Below are positions 18,178 to 27,401 of a stretch of 64,000 bases of DNA, piece after piece. The notes below the pieces were generated by a model. The model was not told the origin of the DNA. It saw only the letters and a program-made list of their open reading frames with translations, and searched no databases. The translations under genes were made by a program, and so were the position numbers. The stretch comes from Cyclobacteriaceae bacterium (GTDB taxonomy: Bacteria; Bacteroidota; Bacteroidia; Cytophagales; Cyclobacteriaceae), in NCBI GenBank assembly GCA_020832305.1, contig JAFIEV010000056.1, forward strand, positions 27,192-91,191, in the 5' to 3' direction. How positions within the stretch are numbered: position 1 is the first letter of the stretch; every line of letters begins with the position of its first letter.

Positions 18178-20739
18178 TTAATCTCTATTTATGCCTTTAA
18201 GTTCTTTTTTTAGTAATTCATTGATGGTAAGCCAGTTTTTTAAGGCCAAAGATGCTTCCTTTAAAGCTATTGAATTACCCGATCGTAACTTGATCTCAGT
18301 ATTACGTGTATTTATTTCGCCCCTTGCTTTGATCTGTTCAAAACGGCTTGACAGCTTATGTACCAAATCGGCAGAAGCCTCTGCGTTTTCACTTTCAAGT
18401 GCATCGGATAAGGCATGTAAATCAGCTTCATTTTGAGTGATCATTTCTTCAAGCAGTTCATGTAAAAAATCCTCATCATCCTGAGTGAATTCCTTCAAGG
18501 CAGACAAATCGAACAATGGCTCTTTTGTTTCAAGTTCAGTATGATGCTGGGTCTGCTTTTCAATACCTGTAAATCTATCCGGATAAACCGATCTGATGGC
18601 ATCGAAAAGTGTTTCCATGGTAAAAGGTTTCGTAAGAAGCAAATCAAATTGTTTCAATTCGGTTTCATCGATTGAATCAATAAAAATATTGGCGGTTGCA
18701 GCAATTACATAGTCAGGTCTTTTAACATTGGAATCAATAATTTTGATAAGTTCAGTCCCTTTCAATTGCGGCATCACAATATCACTGAAAAGAATATTGA
18801 ATTTATCAGAGCTTTCCCATGTTTTTAAAAATTTGTAAGGGTCATTGAAAATCGACAAAGTGGCTCCTGACTTGCCAAGTATATTTTTGTAGAGTTTAGT
18901 AATATATGGATCGTCGTCAAGTACAGCGATTTTCAAACCTTTCAAATTTACTTTACTTATTAAACTGTTTGCCTGGGAAGTTTCCACAGGGATGGGTTTT
19001 TCCAATTTCTTCAAGTTCAATGTAATGATAAAAGCGGTGCCTTTACCCTTGGAGCTTTTTACCTTCAGCTCACCATTGAGCAATTGCACTAGTTTTTTCA
19101 CTATGCCTAAACCCAAACCAATTCCTTGCATTTTTGAATTTTTGGTACCGGATTGATGGTAGTCATTAAAAACTTTTTTAAGTTCTTCGGTATCCATTCC
19201 AACGCCGGTATCTTCTATGCTTATCGAAACATCCAGGTTTTCTTCAGTTTCTTGTTGAACAAGTGCTTTCATTTTTACCGAACCCTCAGGGGTAAATTTT
19301 ATGGCATTATGCATGAGGTTATATAGAATCTGCTGAAGACGGTATGAATCCAGTTCAACCCAAATACTTCCAGAGGGATACTCAAATTCGCTGTCAAGAT
19401 CTGCTGCTTTTACCAATGGCAACATGGTTTTTTGAATTTTTTTAAGTGTTTCAACAAGGTCTGTGGGTTTAGGATTGACTTCTATTTTGTCGGCCTCCAA
19501 CTTGGCAAGATCAAGGATTTCATTGGCGATTTGCAGGAGATACTGCGAATTGGAAAGGATGGCTTCTTTAAATTCTTTGTTATTTTCGGGCAACAAATCG
19601 GCAAAACCCATTATGGATGTAAGGGGTGTTCTTATTTCATGACTCAGGGTATTTAAAAGGTTTTGCTTTTGCTTAAATCTTTTTGAAATCTCTTTTTCGC
19701 TTTTTTCAAGCCGGGACTGATAGTATTTAGAACGGTTAATATCGCGCATTAGAAACCCAATGGCAATTAAACTAAACATTCCAAAAAGACCGATGACAAA
19801 AAGTATTACTCTCTGATGGGTTTGAGTTGTATTCAGTGTCTCCTGTGCCAGTTTTTCTGATCTGATTTCCTCGTTTATCTGATAGGAATAAATGATCTTT
19901 TCCAGATTTCCGATTACATTCAGGTTGGTTTCGTAGAGGTCCTGTTCTTTTTTTCTGATGCTCAAAGCAGTATTTTGTTCGGCAATCAGCATTCTGGATA
20001 ACTCCAATTTTAAATTTTCCAGACCTTCCGTTATGCGCAGTGTGTCGTATTTTGCATCTATTGAATCCTTTAGCACATGTAAAATGGTATCTATTTTAAC
20101 ATTTTCTTTAATCTGATTAGGCCTGCCGGAAGTGGTGTCCACGGGTTTTTCCCTGTTTCTGCCAAATAATCTTTGAAAAAAATTGCTGCTTTCTGCCTTT
20201 ACAGAGTCATCAATAAAAACAAAATCCTTTTCTATGATTTGAGTAATCTCCGTAACCAGATTATTTTCAATGTATACCAGATCTTTAATGTTGGCGCTTT
20301 CTATGCTTTCAAGCAGCCTGTTTTCCAGTCGCCTGGAAAAGGTTTTGTAAAAATCGTTTTTTAACTTTTTGACTTCAATATAGGCGTGTTTAATCGAATC
20401 CAGACTTTCTGGAATATTTTCGAGATCATTAATGGAAAGGTCTTCTTCTTCTCTATATACTTTTTTGAGCTTTTCTATATCATTTTTTAGCTCTTCTATG
20501 AGCAGAGAGTGCTCGAAAATGATGCCTTCATCTGTATCAAGTTTTAGATACAATGAATTTAAGCGGGAAAGCTTGGAAGCTATTTCTTTTATAATGATAG
20601 ATTTTTCCTTTGGACGAATCAACTCCTCAATATCATTTTTGAGACGATTTGAAATGAGCCATGAAAAAGTTGCCAATCCTGCAATGGCAAAAAAGGATAA
20701 AATAAAGATTACAACTATTTTACTTTTTATTGATTTCAT
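18178..20739 (-). CDS. Hybrid sensor histidine kinase with receiver and HPt-like domains
   Basis: An 853-residue membrane kinase. Two transmembrane helices (about 8-28 and 312-334) flank a long helical sensor region. Then come HisKA with the H-box LLNTLSHEIRTPLT (His367), HATPase with HNAIKF, EDTGVGM and GLGLGI motifs, a receiver with Asp653 in ILFSDIVMP, and a C-terminal HPt-like helical domain with His794 in LVHKLSSRF. The HPt motif is weaker than the usual HxLKG, but the His and Lys are kept. This is the BarA/ArcB-type order for a multistep phosphorelay. A single-domain response regulator lies 36 bases upstream in the same direction and is the obvious partner. Confidence 0.92.
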   Translation of the reverse strand: MKSIKSKIVVIFILSFFAIAGLATFSWLISNRLKNDIEELIRPKEKSIIIKEIASKLSRLNSLYLKLDTDEGIIFEHSLLIEELKNDIEKLKKVYREEEDLSINDLENIPESLDSIKHAYIEVKKLKNDFYKTFSRRLENRLLESIESANIKDLVYIENNLVTEITQIIEKDFVFIDDSVKAESSNFFQRLFGRNREKPVDTTSGRPNQIKENVKIDTILHVLKDSIDAKYDTLRITEGLENLKLELSRMLIAEQNTALSIRKKEQDLYETNLNVIGNLEKIIYSYQINEEIRSEKLAQETLNTTQTHQRVILFVIGLFGMFSLIAIGFLMRDINRSKYYQSRLEKSEKEISKRFKQKQNLLNTLSHEIRTPLTSIMGFADLLPENNKEFKEAILSNSQYLLQIANEILDLAKLEADKIEVNPKPTDLVETLKKIQKTMLPLVKAADLDSEFEYPSGSIWVELDSYRLQQILYNLMHNAIKFTPEGSVKMKALVQQETEENLDVSISIEDTGVGMDTEELKKVFNDYHQSGTKNSKMQGIGLGLGIVKKLVQLLNGELKVKSSKGKGTAFIITLNLKKLEKPIPVETSQANSLISKVNLKGLKIAVLDDDPYITKLYKNILGKSGATLSIFNDPYKFLKTWESSDKFNILFSDIVMPQLKGTELIKIIDSNVKRPDYVIAATANIFIDSIDETELKQFDLLLTKPFTMETLFDAIRSVYPDRFTGIEKQTQHHTELETKEPLFDLSALKEFTQDDEDFLHELLEEMITQNEADLHALSDALESENAEASADLVHKLSSRFEQIKARGEINTRNTEIKLRSGNSIALKEASLALKNWLTINELLKKELKGINRD

Positions 20740-20775
20740 GATGTCAAGAGTTTTAGTGCCTAAAGCACCCCTCTT

Positions 20776-21126
20776 TTATTCATTAAGAAATTTAAGCAAC
20801 TCTGAAGGTTTAAATGGTTTGGTTAAAAATCCTTTAGCACCATTTTTTCTGGCTTCCTCACTCATTTCCTGATCGCTGTAACGGCTCATCAATATACAAA
20901 CCGTGTTTGGGGAAATTTTATTTATTTTCTGAATTACCTCAGTTCCATTTATGTCTGGGAGACGGTAGTCGACCACTGCAAAATCAAAACTATTTTGGGT
21001 AGCCAGTTCAATGCCCTTGTTTCCCAACTGAGTATCTGTAGTCTGATATTCAATTTTCTCCAAAAACCTCCCCAACAATTTACAAAAGACCAGGTCATCT
21101 TCGATAATTAAAATTTTTTTTGTCAT
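20776..21126 (-). CDS. Single-domain response regulator
   Basis: A receiver-only protein of 116 residues (LIIEDDLVFCKLLG, phospho-acceptor Asp in FAVVDYRLPDINGTEV, Lys in FLTKPFKPSELL). I chose the inner ATG giving MTKKILIIEDD; an ATG six codons upstream is in frame. It precedes the hybrid kinase gene by 36 bases and is likely in its operon, probably exchanging phosphate with the HPt-like domain. With no output domain it may act by binding a protein target. Confidence 0.9.
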   Translation of the reverse strand: MTKKILIIEDDLVFCKLLGRFLEKIEYQTTDTQLGNKGIELATQNSFDFAVVDYRLPDINGTEVIQKINKISPNTVCILMSRYSDQEMSEEARKNGAKGFLTKPFKPSELLKFLNE

Positions 21127-21231
21127 TGTATTATTTTTTATCATTTATGTACAAAACAATGTCAGTGATATGCTTTAAACAGACCTTCTACAATTGGTAA
21201 TGATCCTAAATTTAAGTATAATTTTTTAAAT

Positions 21232-22608
21232 TTAACTTTCGAACATTTTTTTGGCTTGCTGATCTACGGCATAAATAGCCATGCAACTTTGTATAAATCC
21301 CAAAATTAACTCGTTAAGTCCAATTCCAAGTGCGCCATAATTTTTTCTGTCAAAAATCAACAGTCTTTCATCATCATATTCCCAACCTGAATCACTTTTC
21401 ACTGAAAGATTGGTCCCGTAGATTTGCCAACTGTCTAAGCCTTCTGGTGGCGGGAAATTAAGCGGGTACCTCGATCTTCGGGAATAGGCAGCCAATGGCC
21501 TGAAACCTTTGGAGGTACTATGAATCATCATACGGATATCAAATGCATAACTCCTTTCTTTAAAATCAGGTACCGTGCCCAGATGGTACCAGGTATTGGT
21601 CATATCATCTTCAGCCGAAGGATTACTTTTAATTAATTCCTGCACTATATATTTTGAGTCGGGATACCTGGCAATTTGTTGGTACATTGCCTCAAATTCA
21701 CGTTCGCTTGTGATCGTATAAACACCTTGCCCGGCATTACTTTCCGGCACTTTTACCACCATATTCCCTTTGAGGTCATTCAGATAAACCTTTAGCTCCT
21801 TAAGACCTACATTAACAAAAGTTTTTGGTGTATGAATACTCAGGCCTTTTTCTTTAAACTTTTTATTAAATTCGATATAAGCATTATATGCAATTTCTTT
21901 ATTTCTACCACCGGCCAGACAGGCTTCAATGGGATTGAGTAATTTGGTTTTACAGTCTTTGGGTATTCTGTTCCAGGGATCCTGGGTAACATAGCGAAAA
22001 GCAGCCCTCACCGGCAGCCATTGATTGTTATCTGATTGAACAAAAAATTTATTGTCTGTTATTTTTACCGGAGGCTGCTCATCGTCTTTGGTATAGTAGG
22101 CCAGATGGACTTCCTCTTTAAATATATCTGCAATCGAAGCGGCATACCCGATATTTTCCATTGGATTTTTATCGTAAAAAACTGCCAGCACCCCGTCCTC
22201 TTCCAAGGGATCAACCATGGGCTTGAATGTTTCTTCAATGAGCCTTTGATACCCTCCCTGTTGTAAATTTTCAAACAGAAGGGGCATAGACTTTTGTCCG
22301 GATGGGCATGAATTGGTTTCAATTAAAGTAAGTTTTCTCTGACCAAGTTTATTGGTTATATACATCATATCAGTACCAGCCCATCGAAAATATACCGGTT
22401 GGTAATTTAATAAATCGGATATAGCTTTTGGATTGGCATTTGGAACCAGTCTGCAATAACGTTCTGCGATAAGGCTGTTGTCCAAATTGAGAAACATGGT
22501 AACCAATGGATGAAGGTTTGAGTTGAGAACCCTTGGGTACCAATGATCTGTTGGTTCAAAGTCATTGGGTTCCACGATATGGACATTCTTTGCTACGGAT
22601 AATTTCAT
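21232..22608 (-). CDS. ATP-grasp-like protein of unknown substrate
   Basis: A soluble 458-residue protein without a signal peptide. The centre carries an ATP-grasp-like stretch: NMVVKVPESNAGQGVYTI (lysine and glycine-rich loop), then YIVQELIKSNPSAEDDMTNTWYHLGTVPDFKERSYAFDIRMMIH, which fits the hinge and metal/ATP-binding strand. The N-terminal part (YFRWAGTDMMYITNKLGQRKLTLIETNSCPSGQKSM) contains conserved-looking polar residues. ATP-grasp enzymes join a carboxylate to an amine or thiol through an acyl-phosphate. I do not recognise a named subfamily. Its start overlaps the stop of a TauE/SafE exporter gene by four bases, so the two functions are probably coupled. Confidence 0.65.
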   Translation of the reverse strand: MKLSVAKNVHIVEPNDFEPTDHWYPRVLNSNLHPLVTMFLNLDNSLIAERYCRLVPNANPKAISDLLNYQPVYFRWAGTDMMYITNKLGQRKLTLIETNSCPSGQKSMPLLFENLQQGGYQRLIEETFKPMVDPLEEDGVLAVFYDKNPMENIGYAASIADIFKEEVHLAYYTKDDEQPPVKITDNKFFVQSDNNQWLPVRAAFRYVTQDPWNRIPKDCKTKLLNPIEACLAGGRNKEIAYNAYIEFNKKFKEKGLSIHTPKTFVNVGLKELKVYLNDLKGNMVVKVPESNAGQGVYTITSEREFEAMYQQIARYPDSKYIVQELIKSNPSAEDDMTNTWYHLGTVPDFKERSYAFDIRMMIHSTSKGFRPLAAYSRRSRYPLNFPPPEGLDSWQIYGTNLSVKSDSGWEYDDERLLIFDRKNYGALGIGLNELILGFIQSCMAIYAVDQQAKKMFES

Positions 22609-23375
22609 TGCAAATAGTTTTTTATGAAGTCGTTAATCAGATCACTATGTTTAAAAAGCATCAAGACACCACTGATAATCATAGTGAAAACCACAAATTT
22701 CCTAAACGAATGTTCAGTTATTTTATTTAAAAGATTTTTTCCGATGTAATTGCATAGGATAGAGGCTACACCTATGATGAGTCCATATTTCAGAACTTCG
22801 CTGTTGATAAAGCCGAACCAGGCATAGCTGCATATTTTGCTGATGTGTAGCAGAACAGCGTTGGCCGACCTGGTACCAATCAATGATTCTTTTTTCATGC
22901 CATAGCCAAGGTAGGCCGAATTCATAAGTGGCCCCACACCGCCGATAAGTCCAGAGAGGAAGGATATTATAAAGCCTATGGGCACAAAATGCCATACTTT
23001 AATGGTAAACCGGGGTTTCTTGTTTTCTTTTTTTTTGCCAAATAATTGAAAACCAGTTGAAACCAATAAAAGCCCGATTAAAATTTGAAGCATATCTGTT
23101 GAAAGTTCAGCAAAAAGCCTTGCTCCCAGGATTGAGCCAGCTATAGTGGAAGGGAAAAGCCAGCGAAATAGCTGCCAGTCTATGTCTTTCCAGAAATAAA
23201 AAACCCTCGAGCTGCTGCTCATGGCTATGCCCAGGGTCATAATGGGTGCAACATACCTAACTCCTGCAGTATATGCTATCAAGGGCATAAGCAACAAACT
23301 GGCACCTCCACCACTTAAAGTACTAAAAATAGCTATTAAACCTGCCCCAATAAACAGGATAAAAAGTTTAATCAT
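22605..23375 (-). CDS. TauE/SafE-family membrane transporter (sulfite/sulfonate or other anion export)
   Basis: A 256-residue integral membrane protein with about eight helices in two similar halves, each with a Gly-rich loop: FSTLSGGGASLLLMPLIAY at the N-terminus and SFLSGLIGGVGPLMNSAYL in the middle. This inverted-repeat layout is diagnostic of TauE/SafE (DUF81), whose studied members move sulfite, sulfoacetate or related anions. It is translationally coupled to the ATP-grasp gene downstream. The substrate is not deducible from the sequence. Confidence 0.88.
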   Translation of the reverse strand: MIKLFILFIGAGLIAIFSTLSGGGASLLLMPLIAYTAGVRYVAPIMTLGIAMSSSSRVFYFWKDIDWQLFRWLFPSTIAGSILGARLFAELSTDMLQILIGLLLVSTGFQLFGKKKENKKPRFTIKVWHFVPIGFIISFLSGLIGGVGPLMNSAYLGYGMKKESLIGTRSANAVLLHISKICSYAWFGFINSEVLKYGLIIGVASILCNYIGKNLLNKITEHSFRKFVVFTMIISGVLMLFKHSDLINDFIKNYLQ

Positions 23376-23685
23376 GTTTCAATTTCTTGTCAAAAAGTAG
23401 AATTGGTCAAATAGTTATCGTTAAACAAATGATAAATGGCGTTTTTTTATTTTTTTAAGTATAAAAATGCTCAGAAAAGTAACAAGTTTCAATATGGTAA
23501 ACATGCAATCTTAAATTATGTTTTGAAAACTTTTAAGCCGTAGATTAATACAGTTTTTTTTTGAATGTTATTATGGACTTTCAAATGCTGGTTAGAAGCG
23601 AAGTTAAAGTTGGTTACTATATATTTCCAATACAATAAATCAATTGCTTTTTTATATCATTGCAACCTTTGTTTAGCATCTTTTC
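23376..23685. other. AT-rich spacer
   Basis: No gene or clear structure. It holds the promoter side of the TauE gene and the 3' end region of the TonB receptor, both on the minus strand. Confidence 0.5.
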
Positions 23686-26274
23686 TTATTTTTTCTTGAA
23701 ATTTTGGTGTATCGTGATACCAAAAGTTCTTTGATCTCCCAATACCGCTGCATAGTGACCTGCACTACCACCTGCGGGAAGGAGCTGCTCAAAGTAATCC
23801 TTGTCTAGCAAATTGCGCGCCCATAAAAATACTGACAAACCATCAGTAGCTCTAAAACCCAATCGGCTATTTATCAAGGTATATCCTTCAATATTCAAGA
23901 ATAGGGAGGGAGACGCACTCGATGAAAAGGTAGACCTGTAGAAACCATCAACGGCAAGGAAGAATTTGCCATTCTGGCCCAAAAATTCCTTTTCTCCCGT
24001 AAGCGCTTCACCACCAAAAGAAGCAGCCCATTTTGAAATTCCAGGTAACACTTGTCCTGATATATCTTTGAACGCTTCACCCCCAACTTCTTCAAGTGGC
24101 ACAGGGGCATTGGTGAATCTCACATACTTACCATCTGTGTAGGCTATAGATGTGAAAACTGATAGATGACGTGAAAATCTAAAACTAACATCTATTTCTA
24201 CACCCACCACCCGCACTTCTTCGGCATTGGCCAGATACCCACGGTTTACGCCTGGGTCAGGGGTCTGCACTAGCGTTTGGAAATCCTTTATTTCGGTATT
24301 GTGAAACATCACATTGAAAGTGGAGCGAGGTGTCGGGTTGGTTTTTATACCAATTTCAAGGTGGGTGACATACTCCGGGTTGATGCGTGCCAGCTCGATC
24401 ATGGTTACACCACCCGATCTTGGAAGACCTCCCAAATTTACACCTACAGGCTTAAAACTCGTAGAATAAGTGATAAATGAATTAACCTTTTCTGTGGCTT
24501 TGTAGGCGAGGGTTACCTGCCCTGAAAAATTGCTTTCATCTACACTTGCGTCAAATTCTTGGTTGTTGTACACCGAATTTTTAAGTGCCAACAATTCTAG
24601 ATCTTCGGTCTGTAAGCCGCCATAGGTCTCTCGGCTGAAAAAAACCTCTTTGGCATCATAGTTATATCTTAGTCCGGGCAAAAAATGAAGTTTATCGGTA
24701 ATTTTCCAATCCAGGTTGGCAAACACCGCTCCACTAAAGCTTTCTAGACTATTGGTGGTTCTTGCGCCATAACCATTGAGCAAGCCAGGAGTTTCCCATA
24801 ATGGGTTGGCATTATTTTGAAAAAATCTCCAGGCAAACTCACCTGCTTCCTCTGTATGGTAGGGGGTTGATCTGAGGTCTTGACCCATGGCAAATACACC
24901 CACTACACCACTTAAACTTGAGGTGAAATCTCCGGCGTATCGAATCTCTTGTGACCAATTTGTATGTCGCGATGGTGCTTGAGATAATGCTAATACTTGT
25001 AGGCCTGTGAAATCGCGGTCATTTGATGGATCCCAGTCCCAATAGCGCCAAGCTGTAGTAGAAGTAAGTACACCAGGGCCGAGTTCATAATCGATATTTA
25101 GCGATACACCACCAAGATCATTGCCTGATCTCCAAGGCGTGTCGTGGTCTACCTTGCGATCAAAAGGATTGCGTGTTGGCAAATCATAATTTAGATCTGC
25201 GATAATATTCTCAAATTGACGAAAGGCTGGCCTTTGCGTGGTTACTACACCTGCTACAATCTGAGCAAATCCGTCAGGACGCTGGCGTGAAGCATCTGCG
25301 GCCAAGGTAATTTCTAATTTATCGTTGGGTGCATATAGCAATTGCCCACGAAAACCCAGGTTATTGATGTCGTTAACAGGTTTTTGGGTAGCAACATTGT
25401 AGAGCAGTCCATCGCGCTGTGTACCAGAAAATGATACTCGAGCTGCCAAGGTTTTACTTAATGGGCCAGTGACAGAAGTTTTGGCCTGTATGAAACCGTA
25501 ATTGCCATAACTTAGTTCGAAGTTGGCGCCAGGGGTAAAACTGGCCTTGCGCGTGGTTATGTTAAAGGCACCGGCAGTTGTGTTTTTGCCAAATAGTGTA
25601 CCTTGGGGGCCCCGAAGTATTTCAATTTGTTCTACATCGATAAAGTCGAGTTGAGTAACCGCTGGCCGAGCATAATACACACCATCAATGTAGAACCCAA
25701 CACCAGGGTCGATGCCATCATTGGTAAGCCCGAAGGTTGATCCTAAGCCACGGATGTTGAGCGTAGTATTGCGTGGGTTTGATGAATACAACTGTACCGT
25801 AGGCACCAATTCTTTGAGACGGTTTACATTGAAGGCACCGGCATTGTCAATAACAGCACCACTCACTACTGATATTGGGATTGGCACTTCCTGTATTTCT
25901 TCCTTGCGACGCCTTGATGTAACTATAATCTCATCTAAAAGTATGTCATCAACGAGAACTACTTCCAATGGTTCATCAGGGAATTCGTAAAGCTGGATTT
26001 CCTGCTTCTTAAAGCCTACCAAGCTAATTTCAATAGAGATTGGCAATTCATTTTTTACAGCAATGGAAAATTCACCATTGGAATTGGTAATAGTGAAATC
26101 GGAGGGTCGCTTTATTAATACTGTGGCTCCTGGCAGACCCTCTTTTGAATTATTATCAATAACCCTGCCTGTAACTTCAATTTTGTCGACTTGTGCATAA
26201 AGTGACGTGGATGTCACTGATAAAAGGAAAAGCGAGCTTAAAATATATCTGTAGTTTTTAAATAAATTTTTCAT
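23686..26274 (-). CDS. TonB-dependent outer-membrane receptor
   Basis: An outer-membrane beta-barrel of about 862 residues that imports a ligand using TonB energy. The start was moved to the ATG opening MKNLFKNYRYILSSLFLLSV...LYAQ, a good signal peptide; the frame extends 33 codons upstream. A carboxypeptidase-regulatory-like domain (about 23-110), usual in Bacteroidota, is followed by a plug domain (VPIPISVVSG...TLNIRGLG...VEQIEILRGPQGTLFGKNTTAGAFNITTR) and a barrel that ends LGDQRTFGITIHQNFKKK with a terminal aromatic-x pattern. Plug and barrel resemble the receptor type common in Proteobacteria and are not SusC-like. A PstS-like binding protein is encoded just upstream. Confidence 0.92.
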   Translation of the reverse strand: MKNLFKNYRYILSSLFLLSVTSTSLYAQVDKIEVTGRVIDNNSKEGLPGATVLIKRPSDFTITNSNGEFSIAVKNELPISIEISLVGFKKQEIQLYEFPDEPLEVVLVDDILLDEIIVTSRRRKEEIQEVPIPISVVSGAVIDNAGAFNVNRLKELVPTVQLYSSNPRNTTLNIRGLGSTFGLTNDGIDPGVGFYIDGVYYARPAVTQLDFIDVEQIEILRGPQGTLFGKNTTAGAFNITTRKASFTPGANFELSYGNYGFIQAKTSVTGPLSKTLAARVSFSGTQRDGLLYNVATQKPVNDINNLGFRGQLLYAPNDKLEITLAADASRQRPDGFAQIVAGVVTTQRPAFRQFENIIADLNYDLPTRNPFDRKVDHDTPWRSGNDLGGVSLNIDYELGPGVLTSTTAWRYWDWDPSNDRDFTGLQVLALSQAPSRHTNWSQEIRYAGDFTSSLSGVVGVFAMGQDLRSTPYHTEEAGEFAWRFFQNNANPLWETPGLLNGYGARTTNSLESFSGAVFANLDWKITDKLHFLPGLRYNYDAKEVFFSRETYGGLQTEDLELLALKNSVYNNQEFDASVDESNFSGQVTLAYKATEKVNSFITYSTSFKPVGVNLGGLPRSGGVTMIELARINPEYVTHLEIGIKTNPTPRSTFNVMFHNTEIKDFQTLVQTPDPGVNRGYLANAEEVRVVGVEIDVSFRFSRHLSVFTSIAYTDGKYVRFTNAPVPLEEVGGEAFKDISGQVLPGISKWAASFGGEALTGEKEFLGQNGKFFLAVDGFYRSTFSSSASPSLFLNIEGYTLINSRLGFRATDGLSVFLWARNLLDKDYFEQLLPAGGSAGHYAAVLGDQRTFGITIHQNFKKK

Positions 26275-26432
26275 ATTATTATTAAGTCTATAGGATATAT
26301 AGAAATTATTAGTAAAAAAATATCTAAGAAACGTTAATAGAAAAAAGGCAACAACAACACTTCGAAAGAACATATGAGCAGGCTTAAATAAGACCTGTGC
26401 CTAGGCTTGGGCTCAATCTGGTTTCATAGTTT

Positions 26433-27401
26433 TTAATTGTTATGAGCCAATAGGCTTCTAAACTTTTCAAGCTCTTTATCCTGATTTTCAGCATTCAAAA
26501 AACCGTAATGCTTGAGGTCTTTTACACCGGTTTCTAGTATCCAGTCTACAAAAGCACGTGCTTCTTTTGATGGCCTGGCATCTCTAAAATAAATGTACAA
26601 AGGTGCTATTGGAAGCCCTTTGGACCTGGAAGATTCTATAAGGTCAAGCAGATTGTCAAGTTTGTCAATTTCCTTTTCTTCTTTGCTTATTTTACCATTG
26701 CCATCAATATCTACTGGTATTATTTTTAATCCAGGCTTCACATTGCGTGTTTCCAGGTCATAGATCAAAGAGGGTGTATTGTATGTAACACCTTCAGGAT
26801 CTCTCTTAATGGCCAACAGTGTATGTTCATCTGCCCCAGATATGGCTTTACCTTTTATGTCTTGCTGCTCATAACCAAAATGATTGCTAAAGGTGACAGC
26901 TAATCCGGCTTTTTGGAGTCTGGAGTAAAAAGAAAAAGATTGAGGGTTAACTACATCGCTGTTATCGCCCAGCAGATCATTGAAAAACAAAGCTTTTATT
27001 TCTTTCTCGGTTAATCCCTTTGAGGCATAGAGGTTGGCAAAACTTGAGTTTTCGTTGGCTACAGGAAAGACGGCATAACGACCCAAAATAAATGCAGGGG
27101 ATTTCTTTATGTCTATACCACTAAAATCAGGAAAAGCATCTATGATAATTTGAGCTTCCAATGGGTCGTTAGATCCTCTTTTTACAATACTAATTTCTGC
27201 ATTGGCATTTGCTTGTTGATAATCATTGATCCATTTTTCGATTAGTGGATAGGCAAACCTTACACCTGAAACTACTACTTCATCTTTGCCTTGGGAAAAA
27301 CCTGTTGTTCCAAAATTTTTGCAAACAATGATGAATAGTAGCAATAGAACCTCATAGACTGAACTTTTTTTGTTGTTGATGTTAGTAAAAGACATGTTCA
27401 T
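26433..27401 (-). CDS. PstS-like periplasmic substrate-binding protein with EF-hand-type loop
   Basis: A 322-residue exported binding protein of the phosphate-type (PBP-like) fold. After a hydrophobic signal (VLLLLFIIVCKNFG, probable cleavage after GFSQ), the segments VVVSGVRFAYPLIEKWINDY, YAVFPVANENS, GLTEKEIKALFFND and ISGADEHTLLAIKRDPEGVTYNTPSLIYD follow the PstS order. Residues 231-242 (DIDGNGKISKEE) match the 12-residue calcium-binding EF-hand loop. No lipobox is present and no phosphate ABC permease genes are nearby. It is 159 bases upstream of the TonB receptor on the same strand, so it may receive the ligand that the receptor imports. Phosphate itself is not proven as ligand. Confidence 0.82.
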   Translation of the reverse strand: MNMSFTNINNKKSSVYEVLLLLFIIVCKNFGTTGFSQGKDEVVVSGVRFAYPLIEKWINDYQQANANAEISIVKRGSNDPLEAQIIIDAFPDFSGIDIKKSPAFILGRYAVFPVANENSSFANLYASKGLTEKEIKALFFNDLLGDNSDVVNPQSFSFYSRLQKAGLAVTFSNHFGYEQQDIKGKAISGADEHTLLAIKRDPEGVTYNTPSLIYDLETRNVKPGLKIIPVDIDGNGKISKEEKEIDKLDNLLDLIESSRSKGLPIAPLYIYFRDARPSKEARAFVDWILETGVKDLKHYGFLNAENQDKELEKFRSLLAHNN

